Below are positions 10,570 to 21,213 of a DNA stretch of 49,112 nucleotides, in pieces. This stretch comes from Ophiosphaerella korrae (taxonomy: Eukaryota > Ascomycota > Dothideomycetes > Pleosporales > Phaeosphaeriaceae). Position 1 is the first letter of the stretch. Each line of letters begins with the position of its first letter. The notes below the pieces were generated by a model. The model was not told the DNA's origin. It saw only the letters and a list, made by a program, of their open reading frames with translations, and ran no database searches. Position numbers and translations under genes: made by a program. The stretch is taken from positions 1-49,112 of the forward strand of contig JALNQF010000314.1 in NCBI GenBank assembly GCA_028456385.1. Reading direction: 5' to 3'.

Positions 10570-11450
10570 CTAGAGCTAGCTATTTTTAAGCTTATTAGCT
10601 TACTTATTAACGTTAGTACTTAGTATAAGTAACTAGCGTAAGATATATAAAATCTTAAAGTCTTTTTTTAATAATATCTATAATAAAAACACTTAGTAAC
10701 TTAGCTATATAATCTATAAGATCTTTATATAAAACTTTCTACTTAAATATAAAAATAAAGGCCTACGTAGTACTTTAGCTAATAAGAAAAAGCGCTACTA
10801 GCGAGGTAAGCTTCTAGTACTTAAAGCGCCTACTAAATATAATAGAGGAGTAGTAATTTAGTTACTAAATAAAGTAAGAGATACGCGCAAGTACAAGGTT
10901 TAAAAGTAGGCTAATATAGCTAAGCTATAACTCTAGAAAGTAGAGGATATTAAGGCTAGAGAGTAATAGAAAGCTTAGAAGGCTATATTAATAGAGGAGC
11001 GCTGCTAAAATTACCTTGTAGCTAAGGCTACCTATAACGCTATAAAGGCTAATAAAGCTCGTAATTGCGTAGAGACTTAACTTGCGCGTAACGCTAAAAG
11101 ACAACTCTAAAACGATATTAAGATAGCTAAAAAAGCTACCTAAAAAGCTTGCAAAGGCTTTTAAGTTGCTAGAGATAAGCGTAATTAACTTGATACTACT
11201 AAAGAGGTAGTGGGTAGTAGTGCGCTAGCGCTGCTGAAGTCAACTCGTAGCCGTAATATCAACCTCCCACAACGCTATAAGCTATAAGTAAATTATACAA
11301 TATGTACTCATAGCTTCTGAGATCACTACTCTAAAAAATCTCGCGATAATAACTACTGTAGAGCCTGCAATAACCTCATCTCTTTTTTGGCCAAGATGGC
11401 AGAAAGCGTGCATTAGGTGGGGGCGTGCACTAGGCGGTGAGCCTCACTAA
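10570..11450 (+). pseudogene. pogo/Fot1-like transposase, 3' fragment and terminal region
   Basis: Directly after the LTR of copy B the same + strand frame resumes and stays in phase to a stop at 11285-11287. It looks like the charged, coiled-coil C-terminal tail of Fot1/pogo transposases: an ANKKKRY*RGK stretch near 10775-10810, then K/A/R/E-rich sequence such as KVEDIKARE. Internal stops are TAA/TAG. The last about 90 bp before the stop carry no premature stop. Beyond the stop, two near-identical 15-mers (11406 and 11423) lie close to a likely terminal inverted repeat ending near 11450. The matching left terminus is not in the window. It is inactive. Confidence 0.68.
11406..11437. repeat. 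two copies of GCGTGCAYTAGGYGG spaced by 17 bp
   Basis: The copies at 11406-11420 and 11423-11437 differ at two C/T positions. They lie at the edge where AT-rich DNA gives way to ordinary DNA and probably belong to the terminal region of the pogo-like element. Confidence 0.6.
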
Positions 11451-11794
11451 CCGAGGCACTTGTTTCGCTTCCTTCATTCGGACAAATTTCTCCAGCCTCC
11501 TAGGCCTACAACGGCCATCACCAAACCCTCGGGGGATGATACTCCGCAAAATCTTGTTGGCACAAAATCCTTCCTAGGAAAATGACGCAATAAAAAACGG
11601 TCTGACCACACAAGAACGCGGAACCCCGCAAAATGGGGAGTATCCGGCGTCCAAGAGGACCGTTACCACATCGCGCTATTCTGTTATGATCACCCCGGTT
11701 CGTGAGGACAAGAGTATGCACCTATAATAGATGGCTTGTCACGCTTCCGAAAATGTTTTTGCTTCAGGTTCTCTAAAACGCCACAACCACCACC
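11451..11794 (+). promoter_or_regulatory. upstream region of the GH92 gene; first unique DNA after the transposons
   Basis: This 344-bp stretch has ordinary base composition and is the whole space between the transposon block and the GH92 start codon. CTATAATA occurs at about 11722. An ATG at 11731 opens a frame that overlaps the GH92 start out of phase (to 12015); if transcripts begin upstream of it, it would act as an upstream ORF. No gene is seen here. Confidence 0.4.
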
Positions 11795-14365
11795 ATGGCT
11801 GGTTTCGCACCTCCTTTACTACTGGCATTATCTACTCTAGCGGCTGGCCAGGTGGACTATGCGCAGTATGTGAATCCATTCATTGGTGCCGAAGGGCCAA
11901 CACCTGGAAGAGCTTTTGGTGGAGGAGATATCTTTGTTGGCGGAGCTGTTCCGTATGGCGTTGTCAAAATGGGGATAGATACCTACGAAACGAATCCTCA
12001 AATGGCTGTTCTTAATGGAGGATATACGCCCAAAGGAAATGTGACCGGAGTCTCAATGATGCATGTTAGCGGGACAGGTGGATGCCCAAAGTGAGTCGTA
12101 ATTTATCCAAAGGTTTTTGCCAAAAGTTCACATGGTAAAGGTACGGGGTTATCTCCCAAATGCCACTCACAACTACTGCTGCGCCCGTGGGCATCTTGAA
12201 CAATCGGACATATTGGCAACATCGCGTCGGAAATGAAACTGCTGGCGTTGGTTACTTTAGGACAGATCTGGAGAGTGGAGTAACAATCGAACTATCTGGC
12301 GCTGCACACGCAGGTATAGTACAATATAGCTTCCCAGCAGGTGAGAAAAACATTCTCGTGGATCTCTCCCACCGGCTACCTAGCGCAAGAGGGAGCGCTT
12401 GTACCCAGCGTTATGTCGATGCCGATATCAATATCTCAGAAGATGGGAAGGAGTATCGAGGCTACGGGGTTTACGAGGCTGGCTGGAATGAAGGAGCACC
12501 ATATAAGGTCTACTTCTGTGGAGAATTCGAAAATGCCCCAGATCATGCTCAGGCCTTCAATGCGGAGAATTCCACGACGCCGACGATGGGTGGTAAGAAT
12601 AGAAAGGCAGCATCTCGACATGACACTATCGGTGCGCTGTTTACCTGGAACGAGAACGAAACCTCATCTATTTTGCGCTCAAAAGTTGGAATATCGTTCA
12701 TCTCCACTGAAAAAGCGTGCGCTTTCAAGGATGCAGAGATTGCTTCATGGGAACTGAAGGACACAGTAGGCGCAGCTGTGGACGAATGGAACAACGATAT
12801 CTTCAGCACGATCAGCGTCGATACTAGCGATTCGGCGAACAAGACGGACCTTACGCTCCTCTATTCTATGCTTTACTTCACACATTTGATGCCCTCAAAT
12901 CGGACCGGAGAGAATCCACTTTGGAAATCAGTGGAGCCTTATTACGACGACTTTTACGCCATTTGTGAGTTCAAAATACTCTTTCGATTGAATCATTTGA
13001 CTGATAAGTGACTAGGGGATACCTTTCGCTGCACAACCTCATTGTATCACCTGATTCAGCCGAAAGCTTATGAAGCCCAGATCCGAGCGCTGATCGACAT
13101 ATGGCGTCACGATGGGTTTCTCCCAGATGGCCGATCCGGCAACTACAACGGGCTTAGTCAAGGCGGCAGCAACGCTGACAATATACTGGCAGACGCTTAT
13201 GTAAAAGGCCTTAGGGGAGCCATCAACTGGAAAGATGGATATGCTGCCATGGTCAAAAATGCCGAAGTTCTCCCTGATCTAAGATTCAAGGACAAGGAGG
13301 GGCGCGCAGCACTTAGTGATTGGCACCAATTTGGTTATGTGACGCAAGACCGAAATGAGCGTTGCGTTTCTCGGACGGTCGAATATGCTCTCAATGACTT
13401 TGCGCTCAGCCAGGTCGCCAGAGGTGAAAATCCAAGCGATGTAGAGAAGTATTTGAATCGCTCCGCTGGATGGCAACTCACATGGGGTCACAATGTGACC
13501 AGCTTCAACACCACACCTATATTCAATGGTTTTCTAACGCCGAGGTTGTCTGATGGAACGTTTAACTCTTCCGGATACAATCCTGCGCAGTGCGGAGGTT
13601 GCTCGTGGACAGCTATCACTTACGAAGCTACGCCGTTCGAGTACTCCTTCAATATCCCACATGATGCAAAGACAATGATCGACTTTATGGGCGGGTCGAC
13701 GGATTTCGAGCGTCGACTCGACTACATGTTCCAACCAGGAAGCAGTCAACAAGATCTAGGCGTAAATGGAGCAGGTATCAATACTTTGATGAACATTGGG
13801 TAAGCCAAAGTTCGAATCCTACAAGAGAGTACTTACACCTCTAGAAATGAACCCGATTTCCAGACCCCGTATCTGTACAATTACATCAACAAACAATGGA
13901 AGAGCGTTCAAAAGTCTCGAGAGCTTGCTAGGAAGTAGTAAGTCATCGCCCAAGGGCTGTGATGAAGCAAAAATTACGATCTAAACTTTGACTAGTTTCA
14001 AGAACCAGCCATATGGCCTTCCCGGTAACTCGGATGCCGGTGCTTTGAATTCATGGCTCATCTGGCAAATGCTTGGCCTGTATCCAGTCGTTACCCAACC
14101 AGTTTATCTTATCTCATCACCCTGGTTCCCGGATCTCAACATGACTGTTAACGGCAACCGTACACTCCGTATTAGTGCCACCGGACTAGGGCAGGAAAGC
14201 TACTATGTTCAATCAGTAAAGCTTAATGGACAGACCTGGACCAAGAACTGGTTTGTCCATGATGATATCATGGTCGATGGTGGAACGATTGAGTTTGTGC
14301 TGGGCAGTAATGCAACCTTATGGGAAACGGGTGAGGTACCTCCAAGTCCTGGACATATCAATTAG
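11795..14365 (+). CDS. secreted glycoside hydrolase family 92 alpha-mannosidase
   Basis: Five exons (11795-12090, 12141-12964, 13016-13799, 13845-13937, 13996-14365) give 788 aa, the usual GH92 length. GH92 enzymes are calcium-dependent exo-acting mannosidases, mostly alpha-1,2, that trim mannan and N-glycans. The start has a good context (CACCATGG) and a signal peptide of about 18 residues. Family hallmarks: VNPFIG near residue 26, GGDIFVGG, GCPKYGVISQMPL across intron 1, an NxGNEPDFQTPYLYNY segment at about 633-648 (Glu637 in NEPD) across intron 3, and GNSDAGALNSW from 676 across intron 4, where the catalytic-base Asp lies. Introns are 50, 51, 45 and 58 nt. It is probably secreted and acts on mannose-rich glycans of host or fungal wall. 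No break is seen although it lies 350 bp from RIP-mutated DNA. The alternative is an intracellular vacuolar GH92, but the signal peptide argues for export. Confidence 0.93.
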
Positions 14366-15243
14366 TGTAAAGTATACCAAGATATTCCCATAATTGAAAC
14401 TCAAAGAAACGCCCTGGGTTGTGGATAGAATGCCTTGGTAGAAGTGCCGAGCAAGACGAGCTTGTCTAGGTACAAGAATTTCTTTCATGTGGGTGATGGT
14501 AATGACATTAGGACTGTTTTGATAGCTAGTGTAGCAAACGTTGAAGCACCTCAATGGGTGAAAGTCTTTGTCGTTTTGGCAACCTCTAATACGAGCCTGG
14601 AAGTTGCGCATAAACTGCGTACGTAAATGAGGTCGAGGAGGGCAAGATTCTCGATGTCTTCCGCGTCGACCCGAATGCGCTATCGATCTCGTCTTACAGC
14701 CACGATCAACCAATGGTGATTATCAAAGCGAAGCCGGCTAGAAATCGTAAGGGCGGTTTGAGCCAGATTGCAAGGTTCTAGTATTTAGTTGTGTGAAACT
14801 TACCAAGCCAATAAGATCTCGCACACGTTTATGCCAAGATCAATACCGCGAATGTGATGATTTCAGTGACGATCTTCGTTCCTCGGGGTCGGCTTGGCAA
14901 GGCAGTGTTTTTCGCTTGGAGCTGACCGCAGCCATTTCCAACGCCCTTTTTGGGCTGTGCTCGGCACTTGCCATTGTAACTAAGAACAGGTTCTGCCGTG
15001 CCCCAAGCCACAAAGCTACGTGTGCAGGGCAGCTACTTGGATTTTGTAAGAGGGACAAGATTCTTGGCGGATATGCTGCACTAGCTGTCATGGTCATCAA
15101 GTAGGTGAACTGGACTGGGCAGGCGCCGTTGCTGAAGCGCAGGTAATTTGGCAAGATCCATAAAGCCCTCTTTCCCTCCCTACATAGCGTTGCCACCTCC
15201 AATTTACGCCTGTGTATTTTTTTATTCCTCAAAGTCACCTAAA
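14366..15243. other. gap between GH92 and carbonic anhydrase; possible gene relic
   Basis: No intact gene is seen. A + strand frame at 14614-14781 (56 codons, no ATG at its start) has protein-like composition (VEEGKILDVFRVDPNAL...) and ends in TAG. It resembles nothing I recognise and could be the last exon of a decayed gene or chance. The remaining frames are short. The right end holds the carbonic anhydrase promoter. Confidence 0.3.
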
Positions 15244-16074
15244 ATGCTTTTCGGACTACTACTTGGCATCACTGCGTTAGTCCCAGTCGCTTTCGGCTGC
15301 CCTCAACATGACAACTCTTATCACCCAAGACTAAAGGGTCGTCAATCCATCCCCGGCGCAGTCGGTAGCAACAGCTCGAAGAATGACTGGGCATATGAAG
15401 CATCATTTAACTGGGGAAGAGTCAATCCTGCCTATCGCCTATGCCAGACCGGGACGCAGCAATCTCCTATCGCCCTATCACTCGGCAATGGCCTTGCACT
15501 CAATCACGTTCCCAAGTTCAAGTACGATGGTACGGTAGCGGGAAACTTTTACAATTGGGGTTATGGTCCTGCTTTCACCGTTGCACACAATGGCGACTGG
15601 ACTAAGCACCCGAGCTTCACATACGACAACGTGACTGCATACCTCAAAGGTTGGCATGTCCACTCTCCTGCCGACCACTCAGTAGGAGGCGACCGTAGCA
15701 AGGCCGAACTCCATCTCGTGCATGTCGACGGCAAGGGCCACGAAGTTGCCGTTCTAGCTATTCGTCTCGACCCCGGTAATTTTGATAGTCCATTTTTCTC
15801 TCAGCTTCCAGAGATGATTGGTTTCAATGATATGGATCTCGTCGAGCCGACAACCCTAAATGTCACATCAACTCTGGATGCAGTACAACACTTCAGCGAG
15901 TTCTGGACTTACCAAGGGTCCTTGACGTCTCCGCCATGTACTGAGGGGATTAGGTGGTTCATCGCAAGGCAGATTATGTTCGCAGGTGTCGAGCAGATGC
16001 AGGCTATACTTGGGGCTAGCACTTATTCCGCACGGGCAGAGCAAGAAGTGTGGTTGCATAGAATCAATGAGTAG
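15244..16074 (+). CDS. secreted alpha-class carbonic anhydrase
   Basis: A single exon of 276 aa. Alpha-carbonic anhydrases interconvert CO2 and bicarbonate. The start is set at 15244 because the protein then begins with a clear signal peptide (MLFGLLLGITALVPVAFG) and fits the family length; the open frame extends upstream to 15148 without a better start. Zinc ligands are His138 and His140 (WHVHSP) and His157 (ELHLVH), with Glu155 beside the last one and the gatekeeper Thr228 in SLTSPP. Cys67 and Cys232 sit where secreted members form a disulfide. Several NxS/T sites (for example N129, N206) suit a glycoprotein. Likely role: extracellular pH and CO2 handling. It is followed, tail to tail, by the SAT4-type gene. 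Confidence 0.95.
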   Translation: MLFGLLLGITALVPVAFGCPQHDNSYHPRLKGRQSIPGAVGSNSSKNDWAYEASFNWGRVNPAYRLCQTGTQQSPIALSLGNGLALNHVPKFKYDGTVAGNFYNWGYGPAFTVAHNGDWTKHPSFTYDNVTAYLKGWHVHSPADHSVGGDRSKAELHLVHVDGKGHEVAVLAIRLDPGNFDSPFFSQLPEMIGFNDMDLVEPTTLNVTSTLDAVQHFSEFWTYQGSLTSPPCTEGIRWFIARQIMFAGVEQMQAILGASTYSARAEQEVWLHRINE

Positions 16075-17082
16075 ACGAGAATGGTTCACATTCGTGTCTG
16101 GTGTCCCTAAATACCTGTAAATACGCATCCGCCGGCGTACATATAAAATATAACACTCAATAGCAAGGTCAAATCCCATCACATTTGGTGCCATCTTTTT
16201 AATTAGCCTATGTCCTACCCACCGCACGGGTTAGTGGTGCGTGTAGTTTGGGGATTAGAAACATTACGAATCAGCCCGCTGTCATTAGCTTTATCATCGG
16301 CCACTTTTTGACACAAAGTTTATCTGTCAAGCTTCATGCGAAGAGATCATTGGAAAACGGATCAGGTAGATGCCTGAAAATGCTATATGGACTTTATATG
16401 TCCAATATAAGACCTAATTCGGAGTGTGTCACGTCACACATGCGTCTACGCAATCAAAAGTTCACGAAAAACAAGTATTTGAGAACCACTTCAGGGCCTG
16501 ACTCACACTTGGAGCCTAGAATCTACAAGTAGCTACTTGAGTCTTATACAAAAACCTCGCAATCTTAGCATAAGCTTTGTGTCAATGTTATTGGGCCTTT
16601 CTCACTCGTTGTATCGTGATAACAAGGAGCACCCCACAAACTTTTTGGCTGACGCGTCCCCTGCGACTGAAAGAAGTGACCACCTCAATCGCAAGTGCAT
16701 TTATTTTCTCACATACACTGTGCCAACCAATGCAACTAGTTTGGCGTAACGTTGGTATTTCGTGGCAAGATGATAATACGCATAATAAGCTTGCAAAATA
16801 TAAAGCAATGGCAATGAATGCGAGCATCTCGATCGTATCCCACCAGTTAAGGAAGCAAAAACTGTAAGTTAGCTTAGTACCGAAAGGCAGCTGCGGCACA
16901 GGTTTGCACAGAATAGAGCGCCCCTAATATGCTGGTAAGAATGTCGCCCAGTGGTAGCGACACTGGCGCCTAATAGCAAAGGCTGACAGTAGCCATATAT
17001 CGCCATACAGTATTGTTTGGTCGTGGTATCGTTTAACCTGGGGCTAGGCCATAATTGAAGAAAACAAGATGCATCCGGATGC
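16075..17082. other. convergent intergenic region, no gene seen
   Basis: About 1 kb between the 3' ends of two convergent genes. Only short frames occur, without recognisable motifs or splice-joinable neighbours. It presumably holds both 3' UTRs. Confidence 0.5.
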
Positions 17083-18462
17083 TCAAGGTTTCCTGAGAAC
17101 CATTTCTGGATATCGAATAGCTTTCCGGTATTGGGCTGCGCGCTGTTTTGCTCCATGTTTGTTGTCCTTCGGTGGGGGAGGTGGCGGCCTATCGTCTAGC
17201 TCATAGCCTTCATCGAAGGTATCCATGTTTCCTTTCGAAGTAGCAGGGTGTAAACTAATCATCAAGTCCTTGCCGGTTTTCAGTATTGGAGCTCTGTCAT
17301 CGCTGAGCCAATCATCGCTATCGTTCTTGGCTCCGTACTTGACAAATCCATTTTTGCGTTGCTGTTGTTGCGCTCTGGACACAAGTGGCTTGAGTGACGG
17401 TATTGAGGCGCACACGATGCCAATGTTGACTTCGACCATAGACCAGGTGTTGATTGGCAAAGCATCGTAGAACGGGTCGTTAGACAAAGTAAAGATGCGG
17501 AGAGACTGTAGGCGAATGATAGAGGCAATAGTACTAACCACCCCAAGTCCAAACATGATGAACAAGGCAAGTTTTTCGCGAGGTGGTCGAGGTATGCGTA
17601 GAATGAGTTTGACGGGGAGGACCAAAATCCAAAGATCAATGAGGATATGGAACGTGGATGTGACTATCGATCATGAACTTCTTTCAAAAAAATTGCAGAC
17701 AGTTTAGACATACTATGATAGAATGCATTCGCATTGATGCAATGCCCCTGTACTTGACCAGTGAAGTCCCATAGTTTGTGTAATGGTGTACATTGAGCGG
17801 GAACCACAATAATAACAATAAATTGATAGGCCATCAAAAGGCACACAGTCGCTTTACACAGACGCTCAAATGTTTTGTTGGTAGCTATGATATGTCAGCG
17901 ACGATTTCGCTAAGCTAGTGATATGCTTACCAAGTTTAAGATAAATCATGAGAATCGAGATTTTGATCAGTGTTACGATCGTTTTGTAGACAACAACCAC
18001 CGCAAGAATCAACTACGATGATTATAAGCCTCTATGAATAATAAAAGAATGATAAACCTACCTTCAGTGTGCTGACCATTTGCGATGGAGTCAAGTTCAT
18101 GCCACTGTATCCAAGTTTAAACTCTGCGGCTCCAGCAATCAATGTCAGAAGTAAGACCATAGTAAGGAACTGCTATTTGTTAAGCGATGTTGCCGATGGA
18201 GAATTGAACGACATACAGCAGCAGCAACCATTGTCCAATCTTCTATTCCCATCCTCCTAACAATGAAACCGCGTGTGTAGACTCGAAGCGCGATGCAGGT
18301 CACTTGATATGTTAGAACCGTCTTAAATTTCTGTAGGCTCGGCAACAGCAACTTACTTCCGAAAAGCGTCATGACCACAGAGACACTCATCATGACATCC
18401 AGTCTCGTCTGCTCAGCACCTGGTGCGTATTTGGGGTCGGAAGGATCGGGTCCGCTGGCCAT
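17083..18462 (-). CDS. SAT4/fungal rhodopsin-domain integral membrane protein
   Basis: Six exons on the - strand (18462-18357, 18302-18217, 18172-18062, 18012-17931, 17884-17714, 17663-17083) give 378 aa. The protein has seven membrane segments and the hallmarks of the fungal rhodopsin/SAT4 family: RVYTRGFIVRRMGIEDWTMV after helix 1, QCTPLHKLWDF.....GHCIN before helix 5, ILVLPVKLILRIPRPPREKLAL and WSMVEVNIGIVCASIPSLKPL at helix 7. Family members are plasma-membrane proteins of largely unknown biochemistry, some G-protein-coupled-receptor-like. The C-terminal tail is cytosolic, charged and carries a run of six prolines. Intron 1 (54 nt) keeps the frame open if retained. Introns are 43-54 nt. 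Paralogues are numerous in plant-associated fungi. The ligand is unknown. Confidence 0.9.
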
Positions 18463-20474
18463 ATCGCATCATAGACCCTCTCCACGACTAGATGTTGTTG
18501 TGGTTATTTTGCGAGAAGAAGGTATTCTGACTTCGTCAATAAGACACCAGAAGATAAGAGGTGCTTTGTCCACTCTATATCGCCCCGCTTAATCTTTCCA
18601 CACTCCAATCTATGGTTTCTTGGCGTCTGTAACCCTTTAATATCTGCTCGCATATCTCGTGAAACCATATTGTGCAGGTTAAAATCAAATCACAAACACT
18701 ACAGCCATCAGCTGCAAATGGGAGTGCGTGGCAACCGGGAGTAGCGGCGCGCGAGGGTTTCCCTGTCAGGCACTGCATAACCAGGGACACACTGATTTGG
18801 TTAAGGTGAACCCAAAATACAAGTGGGAGCGGGGTGGGCGTTGTGCTAAGGCGTTCCTGCATGCCTTGGGTGTCGTTTGGGGCGTGCAGACCTAGTGATG
18901 CCCTAGCTCTCGCAGGATTGCGCAACCGCACGAAATTTAGAGCCATCACCAACTTTTATAACAGGGCAAGCTTCATCTTCCCTGGATGTCTCCCTAGGCC
19001 TGTTTGCGTTAAAACGTATGCTGACTTCATCTCATCCTTGATGCGGGAGTGTAGATATGTGACTGAAGAAGACAGCAGCACGCCTCAAAAATCGATCTAA
19101 GATCAACGGCTGCTGCGCCGCCTATCAGTGTTTCACCGTGATCGTGGCACGGAAACCGGTACTCGGTACTGCCTGAGGATTTCAGCGTTAGAGGCTAGTT
19201 TCATGTGTTGTTGCGTCAGCCTTGGCTTTGCCGTGCATGCCGTCTTTGGGGGGATTGTAGGTAGGAAACATGCACGAAACGGCTGAATTATACAAAAGGA
19301 GGAATCCAGACCTCCAGCTTCAAACAGTAGTGTGAGGAATGGGAGCCCATGGATGAAAACAAGTATAACTCGACCGCAGCATGGTCAAAGGTGGGTGCTG
19401 TGCTTGAGGTGTGGACGAATTAGGCTATCGATAAGCGAGCCTCTCCATGCGCATTGCGCGTCCTCAGCAGGCATCTCCACTACTCTTCTCACGACCCACC
19501 TTGACGATACTTGTAAGTAAAGCAACGAGACCTTGGGGAACCTTGTTCTTTTTTATCGGTCGGTTTAGACTCTCCCAGCTAGCTATCAATAACTTGTGCT
19601 CGCCTACCGACTATGCAAGCGGACATTCTTGCAACCCCCCACGGCGCCATCATGAATAAAAACCCCCATAGTACTCCTCTTTACCAATATATATATACAG
19701 TAGTAATGAAATGCTACTACTTCGGCTGCACTAATCATTACATGTCGCATGAATAACAAGCTTATCCTATATCTTCTTATAGCCATACGCGTTCACCAAG
19801 CTGACCTGCCCCAATGGCTCCACGGTTAGCGGGACCCGAGTACAGTGCGGCCGTAAACTGGATATGATTGGGTAAAAAACGCAGTTGACTTGATTGCGCA
19901 TGTACACGATAGACAGAACAGTCCGATGCCATCTATCGTTGCAATCTGGTACACGAATAGAATCTGTAGGAAAGGCAAATCCTTCAAGTATTAAACAAAG
20001 CAGCGAGATCGACGCAACAAGTGTGCATACGGGTAATCAAATAGGTATTGTTTCCTTGGAAACATTTGTCTTGCAGCATTGACGAATGTCTATAGGGCGA
20101 ATAGTTGCGCACTAGAGTATCAGCAAGTACTCAGTCCTACTAACAGGTGATGTCTCCATAGCAATGCACATCGAACAAGAGCAGCGTAGAGTACGCCTTA
20201 CTGCAGTATCGAGCCTATTGAAAGCAAAATGTTGCAGAGTATCGGCATCAAAACACAACTCAGTGGAAAGTTGATTGGCGTCTGGCTGCTTCAAGGCGTC
20301 CTGTGGGCATACGCGGCTTCGCAGCGCCTCCACTTGGCAGTTGTTTTGCTGTTGCCTGGGAAATCCTGCGGGCCTCAAGGCCAAACTTATTAGTCTGAAC
20401 AGCCTCGAACTCAATGCTATTGTTGATATTAATATCAACCCCACAAAATATCTACTCACTCAATCAGCTCAATC
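18463..20474. other. 2-kb divergent intergenic region, no gene seen
   Basis: The region separates the SAT4-type gene (leftwards) from the four-helix protein gene (rightwards) and so holds both promoters. Frames up to about 125 codons occur, but they lack recognisable motifs, good starts and splice partners. A perfect palindrome lies at 20422-20439. Confidence 0.45.
20422..20439. promoter_or_regulatory. perfect 18-bp palindrome upstream of the four-helix gene
   Basis: GTTGATATTAATATCAAC is its own reverse complement and ends 35 bp before the start codon at 20475. It could be an operator for a dimeric regulator or lie in the 5' leader as a hairpin; it contains GATA on both strands. Confidence 0.4.
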
Positions 20475-21213
20475 ATGTCCGACGAACGTACCCTTCGTGT
20501 CATCACTTTATTCACAGCTGCCCTTGCTACGCCGCTCGTGATTGCGATTACTGTCGAGTCTCTTAAACATGCCCGTTATCGTTGGCACCCACGTCATACT
20601 ACAACATTCGGCTTTTGTTTTATCCCTCTCGCAATGACCGCCACTGCTTCGATATTTGGGTTGATGTACCACCGACGGCATGGAAGGATGCCTGATTTTC
20701 GATTCGCTCTTCTTGATCTACTTGCCGCAGTTTCATTTCTAGCAATTTTGATCCCAATTTGGGCCGTTGAGGTGCGGGATTTGAGAGATCCGGGCCTTGG
20801 GTTGTTAGCGGGATACGCTACAGCACCCATGATGTTCAACATGTAAGTGACAACTACTATTTATCTCTCTGCCAAAGGTTCTGGACAACTAAACTAACGG
20901 TAATAGGGTTGTACATGCATACATCTTCTTGTGCAACGCCAGGTCTGTCCTTGCTTGGATATTCACCAAGAAGGAGCACGAATGCCCCAACTGCCGCAGC
21001 AGATTCACGGAACCTACGGGCTTCACGAGGGCTACACCCGAGGCGCAGCAGACTACCGGCAAAGGAGGTGAAAGGTACAGTCTGTTGCGTGGCGAAGATT
21101 ATTTAGATGAAGACGCTGTCCCCTATGCTGGCGAAAGGACTTCAGAAGATCAGGTTGGTCTTTTAGGTGATGCAGATGTTGAAGATAAGGGCAAGGGAAG
21201 CATTAAGATCTGA
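20475..21213 (+). CDS. four-helix membrane protein of unknown function
   Basis: Two exons (20475-20842, 20907-21213; 64-nt intron with GTAAGT donor) give 224 aa. I do not recognise the family. Hydrophobic segments lie at about residues 8-26, 42-62, 77-98 and 108-138, the last one crossing the splice junction. The layout resembles the MARVEL-like or four-helix membrane proteins common in ascomycetes, but no diagnostic motif is visible. The C-terminal about 80 residues are hydrophilic, acidic and presumably cytosolic. A C-x2-C pair (HECPNCRSRF) follows the last helix and could bind metal or be lipidated. Splicing is well supported: the joined frame removes stops and continues the fourth helix. 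Confidence 0.75.

Noticed and set aside
3554..10574. Target-site duplication of copy B
   Set aside because: The flanking 5-mers (TAGGT, CTAGA) cannot be made equal even after allowing C-to-T and G-to-A changes at the boundaries I chose.
1..11300. Genes hidden in the AT-rich block
   Set aside because: No frame of 60 codons or more survives; all the protein-like signals I found belong to transposons with RIP-type stops.
18575..18952. 125-codon - strand frame upstream of the SAT4-type gene
   Set aside because: Starts at a non-ATG codon, has no recognisable pattern and no splice partners.
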